Shown here in pieces: positions 13,207-26,300 of a stretch of DNA of 64,000 nucleotides. The DNA is taken from assembly GCF_001522545.3 (NCBI RefSeq), contig NC_031770.1:4338281-4402280 (forward strand), read 5' to 3'. The DNA is from Parus major. Lineage: Eukaryota; Chordata; Aves; Passeriformes; Paridae. The notes under the pieces were generated by a model. The model ran no database searches, was not told the DNA's origin, and was given only the letters and a program-made list of their open reading frames with translations. The position numbers and the translations under genes are program-made. How positions within the stretch are numbered: position 1 is the first letter of the stretch; every line of letters starts with the position of its first letter.

Positions 13207-13224
13207 ATATATATATATATATAT
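13207..13224 (+). repeat. (AT)9 microsatellite
   Basis: Perfect AT dinucleotide run. Confidence 0.85.
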
Positions 13225-16186
13225 TACTTTGCTATGCTTTAAACTTTGCGATGCCTTGACGTAATAGACAGAAGTGTTGGCAGCTCAAAATGTTGGTTGG
13301 TTTATTTCAGGGGACATGACTGCTGCAGGTTTCCTTTCTGAATTGAATACCAGACACTTGAACCATTTGTTGTGCAGAAAAGAGAAACGGCTTTTATTCT
13401 TAATGCTGGTTTCTTAACCACCTGGGTGCTGTCAGAAGGAGCTACATGCACGGGAAAACACTTTTAATAAGACTTCTTTAAGCCTGTCTTAAGCCCTGGA
13501 TCCTGAAAAATGGAATCCCCACTGCCTGTCATATGTGTTTTCTCTCTGCAGATTAGTGAGGGGCTGCTGCTTTAAAAATGTTCCATTCTCACAAAGCCTG
13601 GAATTATGTTCTCAAACCTACCGAGGGTCAGCAGGACATCTGATGAAGCTACACCAGCAAAGTCAGAAGCAGAGACATTAGAAAAACAAGGTGACAATGC
13701 AGAACTTTAATGAGTCTAATTCAGCAAGGTATCAACACTGGATCATAGAGGATTAAAAATCCTAAATTCCCAGAGCCATTGGGAAGTCCTGGTGAAGAGG
13801 CTCAGCACCATTCAGGATCAGGAAACTGGAATACCTTTTTGTAGCTTGGGTTGCACAAATCAGTTGTGCAAACTATTCTGTCATATCTGATTCTCATAGA
13901 TTCAGCCATAAATAAAAAAATTACTACTAAAAACATCACCTTCTTAAAGGAAGGTGATAAGACTTAGAAAGCTTTAAAGATGTTGCAATCATCCCATTTG
14001 ATTCTGACCATGAAAAAACAGAACATTTCATTCAACAAGTCTCCAATAGTCTCCAATATCTTTTGGCCAAAATAGAGCATATCTTCTAAAAAAAACAAAC
14101 TATATTTCATTTAAAGACTACAAAGGACCATTTACCACATCCCTTGAGAACACTCATTCCAACACTCATAATCCTGGTGGCTAATAAAAAATCCCCTCAT
14201 GCTTTGTTTTTAATACCCCATGCTTCAACTTTCAGCCACAGCACCCTGTATGTTCTTTTTTGAGATGAAAGAGCCTCAAAATTATCTCGCTTGCCCCTCC
14301 AAACCAAGACTAAGTACTCTCTCCATTTTTTACTGATCAGCTGTGTACACTTCTTGGAATATTTGCAACAGCAAAGGCTGCAGAAGTGTTGGGTCCTGCA
14401 TGGCAAAAAGGTTTCACCTCTGGGAAATCAGACACAGGTTCACCATCAGGACATAAGTGAACTCTAAAATGTCGTGATCAGGGCAGGAAAAATTATAAGA
14501 CAGATGTTGAATACACACCTTAGCGTGGCTGCTCTGCTCCCATATACAGGTAACTGATTGGGGTGGGCACATTACACACAAGATCAACAGGCAGCCCCTT
14601 AGCCAGACACCTGTGCAAAGTTTTGTTTTACAGACCTAAACCACGTGCTGGAATGGACTTAGGATTGCTTGATTTGGAAAATTTAAATTCACAAATGGGA
14701 AGACATTTCACTAGGAATTTCTGCTTTTGACAACAAGTATCCCCTAAAGTTACACTCTGGTTTTTTTACACTATACCCAAAAATCCAACATTCTTACAAG
14801 GCTGATGGTCCTATTTTTATCAGCTGTTTCCATACTGTCGAGCTGCTTAAAACCATCTTGTTGGGGCAACAGAAGTGCCTATGTGACAGCACAAGTGAAG
14901 AGTAATTAATTGACACACTTCACCAAACACTCAGATATTGGGATGTGCTGTTCTGGCATTTACCATGATGACGTGGCACAGCAGGCCAGAGTAACTACGG
15001 CCAGTACTACAAACAAAAACAAGGGAGGACAAAACTAATCACAGTGACACCTCCTCACACCCAGTGAGGCCATGGAGTCTATGCTAATTACAAGTAGAAA
15101 AGGAAAGAGAAGATTCAAGGAATTTCTCCATAGCCATTTTCTTATGGGACTGGGAAGATGGGACTGATAAAGGCTAGCTCAGGATGCTCTCTCCTGTATT
15201 CCCATATATTAATATCCATAGTAATAGGCATATTGCTTCTCCTGTGTTAATAACCAAAAATCTTCTCAAAGGTAATAAAAATCCTCCGAGGTAAATTATC
15301 CAGTGCACAAATTCAGAATGGAATGATTGTGCTGCAACCACAGCTCCAGAAACCAAGGCAGCAGCCACAGTGTTGGCTGAGACACACTTTATGTTGCAGC
15401 CAATATCTTTGCTCATCACATAGTCCTGAAGATTTCCAAGCACATCAGTAAACAGCAGCACAAATTTATAAAAGAGCTCAGGGGCTGGATGTGCTCTACA
15501 ATTCCTTGTTCTTTGGATGCACTTGACATCCTCTATAATAACTTGACAATATGGTCCCATCCATATCAGAACAATAACAGAAAAAGGATTGAGAACCAAA
15601 ACGAAACACTTTTTTCATCTTTTTATCTTTATGGTAAAAGGGCCTTTCTGCAATACATCAAAAGTATGGTTTTATGCTTGCAGAGGGGACATGTACACCC
15701 AAACCCAACATACTTGAAACCCATAAAAAGCAGAGCATGCAGATGGCTGAACTGTCTGGGTTGATGCTCATTAACATGCCAGCCAATTATTTCAGTCGGG
15801 TGTGGTTTTATAATCTGTTATGCAGCAGCTACAGGCCTACACATAACTACTTCCAAGTGACTGTCCCTAGACTAACAGGAGAAGGACTGACAGTGATACC
15901 AGAAGGTCTTCCCAGTGTCTCTGGCACCACTGAATAACCAGAACATAAGCTGGAGCTATCAGAAATGTCTCAGCCTGCTGTACAGCTGTGGCAGTTTTCC
16001 AGATTAGCAGGGAGCGCACAAAAAGCAAAGGTTGGGAGACCGAATCTGTTTAAGCTATAATTTATGGATAAATAACATGGAGAGTGAAATACAGCAATCA
16101 AAAGATATTTGGGTTCTTTGTATATTAAAGTGTGCATGTCATGCATTGGAACTGTTCATCTTTCTGTCCACAAAAGATGGATTGAG

Positions 16187-16301
16187 GGAAGCTCTGAGCA
16201 ACCTGGTCTAATGGAAGATGCCTCTGCCCCTGGCAGGAGGGTGGGAACCAGATGAGCTCTAAGGTCCCTTTCAACCCAAGCCATTCTATGATTCTACGAT
16301 T
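16187..16301 (+). mobile_element. CR1 LINE 3' end fragment
   Basis: Carries the CR1 signature ACCTGGTCTAATGGAAGATG, GCCCCTGGCAGGAGG, AAGGTCCCTTTCAACCCAAG and ends in the ATTCTATGATTCTACGATT octamer-type repeat that marks CR1 termini. Confidence 0.93.
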
Positions 16302-19300
16302 CAGTACCAACTCTGTAACAGGGCAAGTTTGTCTGGGAAATACTGGCAGCATTTAGAAGGTTACTGTGCAGGCCTTGCCAAACTAAGAACAATCACCACA
16401 GCAGCCTTCCCACAGAACTCAGTGCTTTCCTCCATCTATGGCCTCAAAATTCCTGATAAAAGCAACCTCACATTAAAGCTGCAAGTCCTACCAATTCAAA
16501 TACTATGAACTTGATGGGATACCCACAGAACTTCCAGTGAAACCTATGAAAACTTTGGTGTCTCTTGGGAAGGTAGGTAGAGCTGAGCCTGTAGGTTCAC
16601 TTGAAGGTCTTTGCCAGTCTCCTCTTTAGATTCCTTACCATGGCTGTAGATGGTGTATGGGAGACAGGGACTCAGCGCTTTCTCCGCTGACATAAAGTGC
16701 TGCTGAAGCACCACAGGCCACCAAAGTCCCACCTATGCAGGTCCCTTGTCTCATCTGGCAAACCTTCAACTTTAATCCTGGGTAGGGGGGCTCTTGAAAA
16801 ATGAAAATGAGCTCTTCCCTTCTCACCAAAAGCCCCCCAGCAGCACCCACACCTGTCCACACCTCATATCCAACTATTTGCAAAGGACAAAGACTCTGCC
16901 TAGAAGTACCACCCATCTTCCTCATCCCAGGTTCCCTGTGTGATCCAACCCAAGGATGTGCCAGCAAAGGCTGGTGTGGGCAGGGCAGTCAAAATGCAGG
17001 ATGCAGAGAGATGAGATGCCACAGCCGAGAGATGGATGCTGCCACCCCCAGTCCTGCAGCCATGGATTAGGAGCTGTGGAACAAACTCACCAGCAGGCGG
17101 TAAGGAAATGAGGTGGATCATTGCCAACTCTTACTCTTTAATTGCAAATATATTCTGTTGGTCACAGTCTCAGGAAAGCACGAGTTCCCTTTTCCTAATA
17201 TACATTTCTCTGTTTGTAATTCCTTCAAAGAGTTTGCCAGTGTAGTTTCTTGTATGAAGGGCACTTCTTTAGTTTTTCCAGGTTCTTGGGTAGCGACATA
17301 AGCTTGTCAAAAGGAATTTATACCAAATTCAGTCATTTCTGCTGCTTCTAACTGCCTAATGGGAAGGCTGCAGACATGTAACTCCTAAGTCAGTGACAAT
17401 TTGTATTAAAATTATAACAGAGACCCCCACCTACACCTACACTCTTCAGCCTCTCTCTTTGATAGAATATGTGTGCAGACCCAGAGGAATGAAACTTAGA
17501 TATGGGAGATGATCCTGATGTTTGAATTCTCATCTCTGATCAGCGTTCAGGTCTCACCTGTTAGGAATATTGTTTATCTCACACCCATGCTAGGTTTCTG
17601 GGTCCAGGAACAAAACATGCTGAACTAATTTGATGATCATACTATAGAGATGTGTATAATACCCATCCTGAATTTCTGTAACAGCTGAGTTTATGCCATG
17701 TCACGTTTTTGTAGGATCTTCACACCTTTCTTTGAAGTCTTGGTGGCTGTTCTCAAAAATGAAACTCATCTCACATGAAATAAACCTAATGATGAGTATC
17801 TGCTTTGCAGGAACCTTTTTTATGACAACTAAGTGTTTAAAATTCACTACCTTCAGTTCTCCTAAAATTACCTCTGCTCTGTTCACCTGTGGACCTTCCC
17901 CATGGTTGTTGAGTATTTGTGGTGTGTGTTGTTCACTCCAGAGTTACCTGCCTTAGGGAGAACAGCAAATTTAAGGTAGTGGAAGGGAAAGTTAAGGGAC
18001 TTAGCTGAGAGAATCAGTTTGTTTCTGCCCCTATTTTAGAGAGAGACTTTCTCTTCCTCTGCCTTTCAATTTACCCTTCTGACTGTTGAGCAGTGACTGC
18101 TGCCTGCAGAAAAGCATCTCTGCAGTGCACAGCGCTGCCTTGACATTGGCTGGAACTTACAGCTGCTGCTGTCATAAAATAATAACCAATATTAATCACT
18201 GACACTCCAGTTATATGAATGTCTTCCCTTTGGCTGAATAATCCATCTGCATGCACCTCCCAGCCTTCCACACCACAGAGGTGCCAATAGATTACTCAGT
18301 GTGGATAATTACCTGGGCACCCTGCAGGATTGTGACAGAGGTGTATTGATTGTCTCAGGGCAGTCCTGTCAGGGTGCTCTCAGACACAATTCATCCTGCC
18401 TGCCTGAAATGATGACTTAAGAGCTGGAAATCCCTACGGGGGAATCAGATCTTTGAAGTTCCCCTGGGACAACCTCTGGGTGCCCCTCTCCAGAGCTCCA
18501 GGCCCCGAGGAAACATAGAGTTGCCCTCAAGGGCATTCTTATGTTGGCACATAAATGATGTACCTATGCAAAGGAAGTAGCTGAGCTACAACACAAAGGC
18601 ACTTTGCATCTGGAGGACATGTTCTCAACGCAGCAAAACATCTTTGTTATGAATGTAACATATGTGGTACTCTTCCTCTGTTTGGCAGGAGATAAGAAAA
18701 ACAGAAGCAATTCAAAAATGAAAACAAAATGGAGCATATAAGCATCGTGAAACAATTACAGTGCTGTGTCTCATTAGGATCTAAATCTGGGATTGCCAGT
18801 CTTGTTTTAAAAACAGTTTTGTTCAACACCCAGTGACAGAATTTAAAAGCTGACATATCTTGCTGTATTGTGGGCCGCAGTCACAGCTGGTGTAAATCAG
18901 TATAAACTAATGAAGTCAATGGAGCTTCTCTGATTTACACTAGCTGAGGTTATGGCTCAATAAGGTTAGGCTTGCTTTCTAGGAGTGTTCAAGGAAGCCA
19001 ACTTCTGTGTGTCCTGTGATGAAGTGGTTATTTATAATGGCCTTCAGTGTGGTTTGGAGCCAAATTTCCACATCAAAAGTAGCTTTATAAGAGATATCCT
19101 TACAGTGAGGTTCAGTGCAAAATCATGACTTCAGAAGCCAGCTTTCCTCATGCACTCAAGTATTTGATTTCAGCCTGAAAACCATTTGAGAAGCCAAGAA
19201 AAGCAGAGCCATTCCTGCCTACTTCCCCAGCTCTGCTTCATCTTTGAGTCGCCTGCATATCCAGCAGGCCCTGACCTACACTGCCCATTTATCAAGGCGA

Positions 19301-22300
19301 GTTACTCTAAGTGTCTGTTTATTTATGTTCAGAAATTCCCAGTAAGACAGACAAATTTCATGCTCAACCTGAAAAATTGGGGATGGGGGGTGGAGTTCTT
19401 ACCAGTTCCAGAGCTATTTGTTGGACTTGGCCACTAGTGAAAATAAAACACAATAACGTGTCCCGGAGTCACAGCGAGAGGTGGAGGTCACAAGAAAACA
19501 GATCATGTCTTTCACAGCTCCTCAGCTTCAGTGCACTGAATTATGACTCCTATTATTTACTCACTGGATTCTCCACCCTGCATGCACGCTCCAAGCATTC
19601 AAAAAGCAGCAGGTCTCTGCTTACAAAGGACTGACAGGCAAGTGAGAGAGAGAGGAAAATCTGTCCTGAAGCTACAGTAACCTCCTCCTCCTCCACATTT
19701 GATCTGAGAGGTCAGATGTTCTCAGAACCCTCAGCTAACTCCTGCCATCTGCTGAGCCATGCCTGCAGTCCTGCACCTCTGTGCTCTCCTCTGCTGAATT
19801 AAAATGCCAGACTCTCATGGCAAAGATGTCCCCAGCACAGCCAAACCTGCTCAAGGTGGACTTTTCCAGAAGGATATTGTTCTTTTTCTTAGGAGAACCC
19901 TGTTCCCTGCATGTCCAGCCTCGATGTGATCAGAAAACATCACAGGCTTTCACTGACCTTGTCACCTTGAAACAGATTGATTTATTTAGAACTTAGTGCT
20001 AAAAATGCAGTTGTCTTGATCTCAGCTGTTGAGATCCCCAAGCAGGGCTGAAGCCTCTCCAAACCTCCTGAGTGGTTTCTACATATCCTGTGGAGAATGC
20101 CGCCCTTTTCTACACACCCTTCAGTGGGTTTAATCCTCCAGGAGCTCACTGGGGCTGAGGAGAACTTTGTGGCGATGCTTCCAAAAGGGAAACTTCTGAA
20201 CTGCCAGCAGCAGAGAAATCCACACACAGACTGAACATGAAAGTATGTATGTAAGAGCCTGCCTCGCATCTGAACCTCTTGGGAAGTACCACTTTCTCCT
20301 AAAAAAGCACAGGATCATCCTCTTCTTTCATATCCTCAGGTTTTGCTTTTGGTCTCTTCTCTCTTCACAAAACATGTGATAAATATTTTCTTATTAAGAG
20401 CTGCAATCTCCTTTTCCAGGGAATGTTCCTGGTCCATCTTGGGAGGTGGTTAGAGAACCCCATTCAGTTATTGGTAATTCACCAGCCTCCCAAACCAGTT
20501 GGGATTTTTCTCAGTACCCAGCACACCAGCTGAGTGCTGTCTTTCTGGATACAGAAATATCACTCACTGTTCTCCCCTTATTAGGTTTTTTCTATGTAGA
20601 TATTTTTTCTTTGTGATTGTGATTTAATATGGAGCCAGAGTAAAGCCAGAAAATAATTTCGCTATTAAACCCATCGGGTTTGTTATTTGACATTTGGGTA
20701 GGCAGTTACACTAAAGAATCAGAAATGCAAAACACTCCTGCTCCCCTCTACTTCTGTGCCTGGATCTAAGGACTATGACTAAAAGTGTGTTGGGTTCACT
20801 TGTTACCTAAGAGAAATCATTTTCTACTTAACATATTTCACAAAGACCTATTTTTTTTGTTACATTACTTATGTTCTCCTCAGAAACACTCTCACAAACT
20901 ATAAAAAGGTTCCACTATCACCTGTGTGCTCTGTTTTTTTTCTCAGCTTCTCCAGATGAAGCAAGTGTGGAGATAGATTTTTTTTTTTCCTTTGCCTGGA
21001 CATTGTTCAGCAAATCTCTGAAATATTTTCAAATGAAAAGTTTGAAAAGTTTCAAAAACTTTTAAAATGGTTGAAGGCACTCAGTCTTTCTGCTTTTTAA
21101 CCCAAACCAAACAGAATTCCTACCTTTTTTTTGAATTTATTTAATAATTTCAAAAAGTAGTTGTGTTTTTCTGTCTCAAAATCAAAATAAATTCTCTTCA
21201 CTATGGAATATTTTAAAAAGAGAATTCAATGAGACAAATTAATTTACTTTCAGTTAACAGTCTCACAGCCTTTAAGTATTTGGCTTAAATTCTAGTTTTT
21301 TATGCTTGTCTAGTCTTACTAGGGTTGAACTGGAAAGCAGTCAGAAGATTCTCAGATAACAGGCAGGAAAAAACAATGTAAACCCCTTATCCCAGAGGAA
21401 CTAGAAACAGTGAATTACGCACAAGTAATGAAACCGGTTTCTTCACCATCAGAACTTCTATTGAACCACAGAGTTTCAGAACTTTCCTTGAATCTGGTTG
21501 GGGCAAAGACAGGAAACTGCATCTTCTGAGCTTTAGAAATAGATCTTAAATATGTAAACATAAGATATTATGCCCCTGTCTTTTAAGTAACATTTATATT
21601 ATCTCAAATAAACAGTCTTGCCGAAGTTAGTCCGTAATTGACATCTGACAGAGTCCACATTGCAACAGATATGATAAGTGCAGTAAACAGCAGAAATTAT
21701 GCTTCTCTGTGCTCTGAGAAACATTCATATTTCCTTGCACAGATAAACTTTATTTTGTTGCTACGCAACTCTCACACAACAGACCGCATTCTGCAGTAAA
21801 TAAGAGTACAAATTTTACAACTGGAGGGCAAGCATGTGGCCTTTTGGGTTTTCTCCCCGTTTCGAGTTCCAGCCCCAGCTTTAGTTCACATTATAATATT
21901 CCATCATTTCATTACAAAGCTGCCTCTAAAGCTCAGCAAGGGATATTTCAAACCAAGCAAAGCGGGAGAGTCAGAATGCATGAGGCTGATGGGAAACAAA
22001 TGGTGGAGCTGGTGATGTCAGTGAAACCATGACATGAGGAGTTTTTTCTCTTTTTCAGTCATCTTTAAAAATGAACATTAAATTTTCACAGCAAGATGTT
22101 CAAAACCTGTGTGGCCTCTCCCTGCTCCCTGTAATACTGCCATACCTGCAAGGGATGTGAGGCAGGTGAAGAGCTACCCTTGGTTTTACCCAAGATGAGA
22201 ACAGTATAGTCTTACCTCCTTTGTTCTTTACTGTTGCAAAATTTATCCTGAATTCAGTGGATATTTGGATTGTTTAGAGAACAGAGGCACAGATCCTCTG

Positions 22301-22809
22301 TGTCTCTGCATCCTCATCATAAGCAGAGTAAAGAACACTAAGATTTATCTGACTTAAGGGTGTGCATGGAAACTCAATAGAACCACTAGGCTCTTCCCAG
22401 GTCATGGGTTAATGGCTCAATTATTCAAGTTTCCCTTTTTCACATGGCTGCAAATTCTACAAACTCCCCCAGGTAGCATCAGCCTTCCCTTGCCACTGTT
22501 AGCAAATCAATCCAGGTGAAAAATGTGACTTGGAGCTCCAGGTGGATGCAGCTGGCACAGTTTGGGCTACAGGGATTTGCATTAGCCTAGGAACTGATGT
22601 ACATCCAATGCTTGTACATAACAGCTGTCTGGTTGCAGAGGAGCTTGTGCCAGTTAAATGGCTGAATTTCCCCAATTTTCCCCAGTTTTGCTTTGCTCTG
22701 TGGTTCCTTACAATGAAGAGTCCTCTGGGCTCCTAAAGTCTACGTGCCACAAGCCCAGATGCTTATAAAGTCACTAGGGAAAGGACACTCTGTTCATAAG
22801 AAAGCAAGA
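16302..22809. other. Intergenic, no gene recognised
   Basis: AT-rich DNA downstream of HAO1. Only the palindromic repeat at 18871-18962 stands out. Open frames are short and featureless. Confidence 0.7.
18871..18962. repeat. Palindromic MITE-like ancient repeat
   Basis: CAGCTGGTGTAAATCAG at 18884-18900 is mirrored by CTGATTTACACTAGCTG at 18930-18946 (16 of 17 complementary). The complementarity continues weakly outwards (GGGCC at the left, GGCTCA at the right), and the centre holds TGAAGTCAATGGA. From memory this resembles a palindromic repeat that recurs in amniote, especially sauropsid, genomes. I cannot give a family name. Confidence 0.65.
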
Positions 22810-22815
22810 TTTAAT
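22810..22815 (-). terminator. Candidate HAO1 polyadenylation signal ATTAAA
   Basis: The first recognised poly(A) hexamer variant I see downstream of the HAO1 stop reads ATTAAA on the minus strand, 427 bases after the TAG. An AATAAA occurs further down near 21745. Without transcript data the true cleavage site is uncertain. Confidence 0.35.
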
Positions 22816-23241
22816 CTCTACAATCTACAGTCTAGTTTCTCTAAACACTGAGCAAGAAGCATCTTTTCCATTTAAAATTTCAGCATTTCTGTTTGCTATC
22901 AAAACATTTCTGTTTATAGTTTCACTTTAACAGCTAAATTACTCCTAGGCATGGAAATTAATTATCAGCATTTGTTGCATAACAGATTGAAGTGTCTATG
23001 CTGGTCTTGTATAAAGGTCCATCTCTAATCACACCTCCCAGTGTAGCAGCTTTCCTTAAGAGCCCAAGAGATTTGGTAACACCTGCAAAATTTGCTTTGA
23101 GTTCTTTCTTCAACAAGTGATCTCCTACAGAGGAGAGCATTCCCTCAGTCAGGATTGCAGGAGAGGGATTCCACAGAGGGAATGCAGTTGGATTTTGTCT
23201 GGAAGCACAACAGGCAATGCACAAGGCAAGAGTCTTCAGAC
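22816..23241 (-). other. Putative HAO1 3' untranslated region
   Basis: Sequence between the HAO1 stop codon and the candidate ATTAAA. It contains an open frame continuing from a shifted register of exon 8, with no recognisable protein similarity. It is treated as 3' UTR by position only. Confidence 0.4.
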
Positions 23242-23312
23242 CTAAATCTTGGAGAACAATGCTTGATGTCTTCGGATCAGTGTCCTGCCAATTTCTTCTA
23301 CTCTCCGGCATC
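23242..23312 (-). CDS. HAO1: HAO1 coding exon 8 with stop and PTS1
   Basis: 71 nt. It completes the split Gly codon and encodes [22 protein letters not shown] and TAG. The pattern Cys, Val, Ile, Thr-Leu, Arg, terminal SKI aligns with the C-terminus I recall for mammalian HAO1. The acceptor is TTCTCCTCCAG. The exon lies inside a longer open frame (23356-22958) read in a different register, so a simple ORF search would miss it. Ser-Lys-Ile is the peroxisomal targeting tripeptide. Confidence 0.95.
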
Positions 23313-26300
23313 CTGGAGGAGAATTTGCAGATCAGTTCAAGCCCCTGATTTTCCAACCCACTCTAAGCCTTTTCTTTTTCTGCCTCATAAAAATCTACAT
23401 TCTGTCACATGAAATTCACCCCTTACCAACCAAAGATTTGCCACTGCTTGTCTATGGATTTATTGCTCTCCTTGTGAAAAAAAATCCCAAAATAACATTT
23501 TCACCTAATCTACTCAGTTCCCCATTTACAAGGCAGGGATAACAAGTCTTTTTCCCATTTCTCCACAGACTAACCTGCTTAGATTGCAAACATTCCCCTC
23601 ATGCAAGCTGCTATAGCATCTTGCCTGGGGCAAATGAAAGCTCTGAGGAAATGAGACTACGGAGAGGAAATGTTGCTGTCCCACCTGTCAGTGCCATTGC
23701 CAGGCGAAACTCTTCCTTCAGCATCTGGAGAACTTCTTTTGCTCCTTCTTCACCCTGGGAGATTAGGAGACAATGTGAACTATTATGTGTACGTGTAAGT
23801 GCGTAGGTATAGACACGTATACGTGTGCCAAGAAAAGTTTTATGCACAAACATAAATCCTGAGGGTTGGTCGTAGCAAATTTTAGCAAATAGCAAATCAG
23901 ATGATCTGGATGCCCACAGAGACATCATACACACACTCCTCTGTGCACACAGACACAAATATGTGCATAGAATGAGGCTAAAGAGTGAGTCTAGGGATGT
24001 AAAGTCATGCAGCTGAGCTTTTCCTCACTTACTTGATAAGCCAATCCCCAGAGAATAGGTCTCCCAATGAAAACAGCTTTGGCACCAAGAGCCAATGCCT
24101 TGAGGACATCCGTGCCTTTTCTTACACCACCATCCAGGAACACCTCCACCTTCCCCTCCACAGCCTCCACAATTTCAGGCAAGACATCAATCTAAAAGAG
24201 AGAAACCAGGAACACAGCTTGGCTGCTCCTGAAACCCTGTTTATTTTTTGAGACAATTCTTACACACAGGATCCAAGCTTTACAGCAGCTTAATGAGCAG
24301 TTGTGTACCTAAATCTATACCCAAATAACACAGCCTGGAATTGAGAACCAGCAGTGACTTTGCAGGGTAGAAGGTACATGCAAAGGTCAAATTTATTTGG
24401 AGAGTCACATAAACAGAATGAGAATCAGCAGGGTCTCACTAAATGGCCGTCTGACCCCATGACACATACCTGACACAAGCCAGTATCTGATTCTTATGCA
24501 GAATATACGAAACAGCAGCACTAAGGAAGCCTTTTGGTGGTGTTACCTCCCAAACTTTCAGTCTTCCCTAGTTTGGGGATGAAATTGAATCAGTTCACTT
24601 TTTAAATAATCGTCTTTGCTTCCCTGTTTAAATTTCCCATTCATTTATCCTGAGGGCCATCTGAAGAACCCAGAGGCAGGTTATACCTATAGACAAGGAG
24701 TGAGAGAAACATGCCTGAAGGAACTTAGAGTTGGCTGAAAAATTTTAATTAATGTATTTTCCCTTTTGAAAATGCATCTAATTATAGGAATGACCATAGA
24801 GAAAAACTTCTTAATGTAAGAAAAAAAATAACTTTCCTCTAAGTTTTGAGCAAGGTGGGAAATAATTTCTTTTAATGCATATGTATGTTGCTTTCACTGA
24901 GCTCTGCTCATCCCCTTTCTCAACTTATCCCCTACACCAGAGATGCAAGTAAAGGGGGGAAAGTATTTTACTGCTCTCAAGTTACAAGTAAGTAACCAGG
25001 GAATTAAGTCATTCCTCTTGCCATGCAAGAGGTCCCAGTGAAAGGATGAGCCTCCTGAATTCAAGCCTGGAGCATTAATTACAGGGCAACTTTTCCTATA
25101 AGGCCACCTAAATAGTTCCTATTCATGAAAATCAGGAAAGGAACACCACCAGGAGCCAAGTATTAAGGAGACTGGAAACAGTGTGTGGAAGAGAAAAGAC
25201 ACACAAATTCACATCTTTCAAATACGGATGTAATTAATTTCCTTTCTAATGGATAAAAATGACTAGAAGATGGGGGGGGGGAAATACTTGAAAGTGCAGT
25301 TTGTTTTTAGATTTGGATTAAAATTTTCTCAACGTTTGGCACTTGCTGTGATTTTCCCCCTCCCTTTGGTTTTGCTCTCTTGCCAGACATATTTTGGATC
25401 TATTTCCATATCCAGAGACCACTTTCTACATCCTGACAAACTGTACCAACATTAAAGTGCTCTAATAACTAAAGCATGATGCAAACCATAATTAAAACAT
25501 AGATTTCCTCAATGTGTAACTAGACACTAGAAATATTGACCAGCTTGGGTTCAACTCACGATCTGAAACCCCACAAAACTGAAGCAAATTATTATGTTTC
25601 TAAATCAGAACCATTTAACGTGATCTGATACAGACACATTATAAAAACAGCATTGTGAAGTGTTGTTCTCTGTACCAGAAATCCAGGGAACACATCAGCT
25701 TCAGCAGTTCTCCTCTGCCCTGTGGTGTGGCAATGGAGTAACCCCTAACAAGGAGTTTGCAAATTTCTCTTCTACTGCAGCTCTCAAAAATTAATTTGTA
25801 TTTCTTGAGCTCTCCCATGTTCCTCAAAATGATGTTTTTAATAACCTTATACATTGTTGCTGTTGAATTACCTCACACACAGGCTTGCCCAAGAGTTTTG
25901 AATACTCTCAATGAAATTGGGAATACATTCCCAGGAGGTGACAAGAGGACCTGTTCCCCTCTCCCTTCAGGGAACCATCGTGGAAAACAGGAGGTTTTTC
26001 ATCATGAACCTATTGGAAATACTCAGAGAGGCACAACTGGGCTTTGATTCTCCTCCCTTTCATTCTCTTTCTATTTGTGCAGCTTTCCCTCACCAAATGA
26101 AGCAAGATGAGTGATGACTGGAATTTTGGGGTTTTTCCTTCATCCTGAGCACATACTTTTTCATTTTCCTTTACTTCTTTATTTTTTGCCGACTGAGAAA
26201 TTCTCAAATCCCTTTCACCTTTGGAAAAGTCATGGGGTAGCACGACAAGGAAAAGGAAAAAGGAAAAACTGTAATTTAACCACTCTCTCCCTTTTCCAAA

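Larger units (their letters stand above)
9412..16186. other. Intergenic, no gene recognised outside the listed elements
   Basis: Besides the poly-A run and the CpG-rich block, I see an (AT)9 run at 13207-13224 and a possibly conserved non-coding stretch at about 12960-13170. A 141-codon minus-strand frame at 15174-15599 has hydrophobic segments but no family I recognise. Confidence 0.65.

Noticed and set aside
15174..15599. 141-codon minus-strand frame with hydrophobic stretches
   Set aside because: No recognised family, no conserved motif, no Kozak or promoter evidence. AT-rich DNA often gives hydrophobic chance frames. It could be revisited with a protein search.
22958..23356. 132-codon minus-strand frame overlapping HAO1 exon 8
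   Set aside because: The real coding frame here is a different register that ends in SKI and a TAG at 23242, so this frame is a shadow plus 3' UTR.
25272..25281. Ten-base G run in HAO1 intron 5
   Set aside because: A single G tract, not the four needed for a quadruplex. A simple homopolymer.
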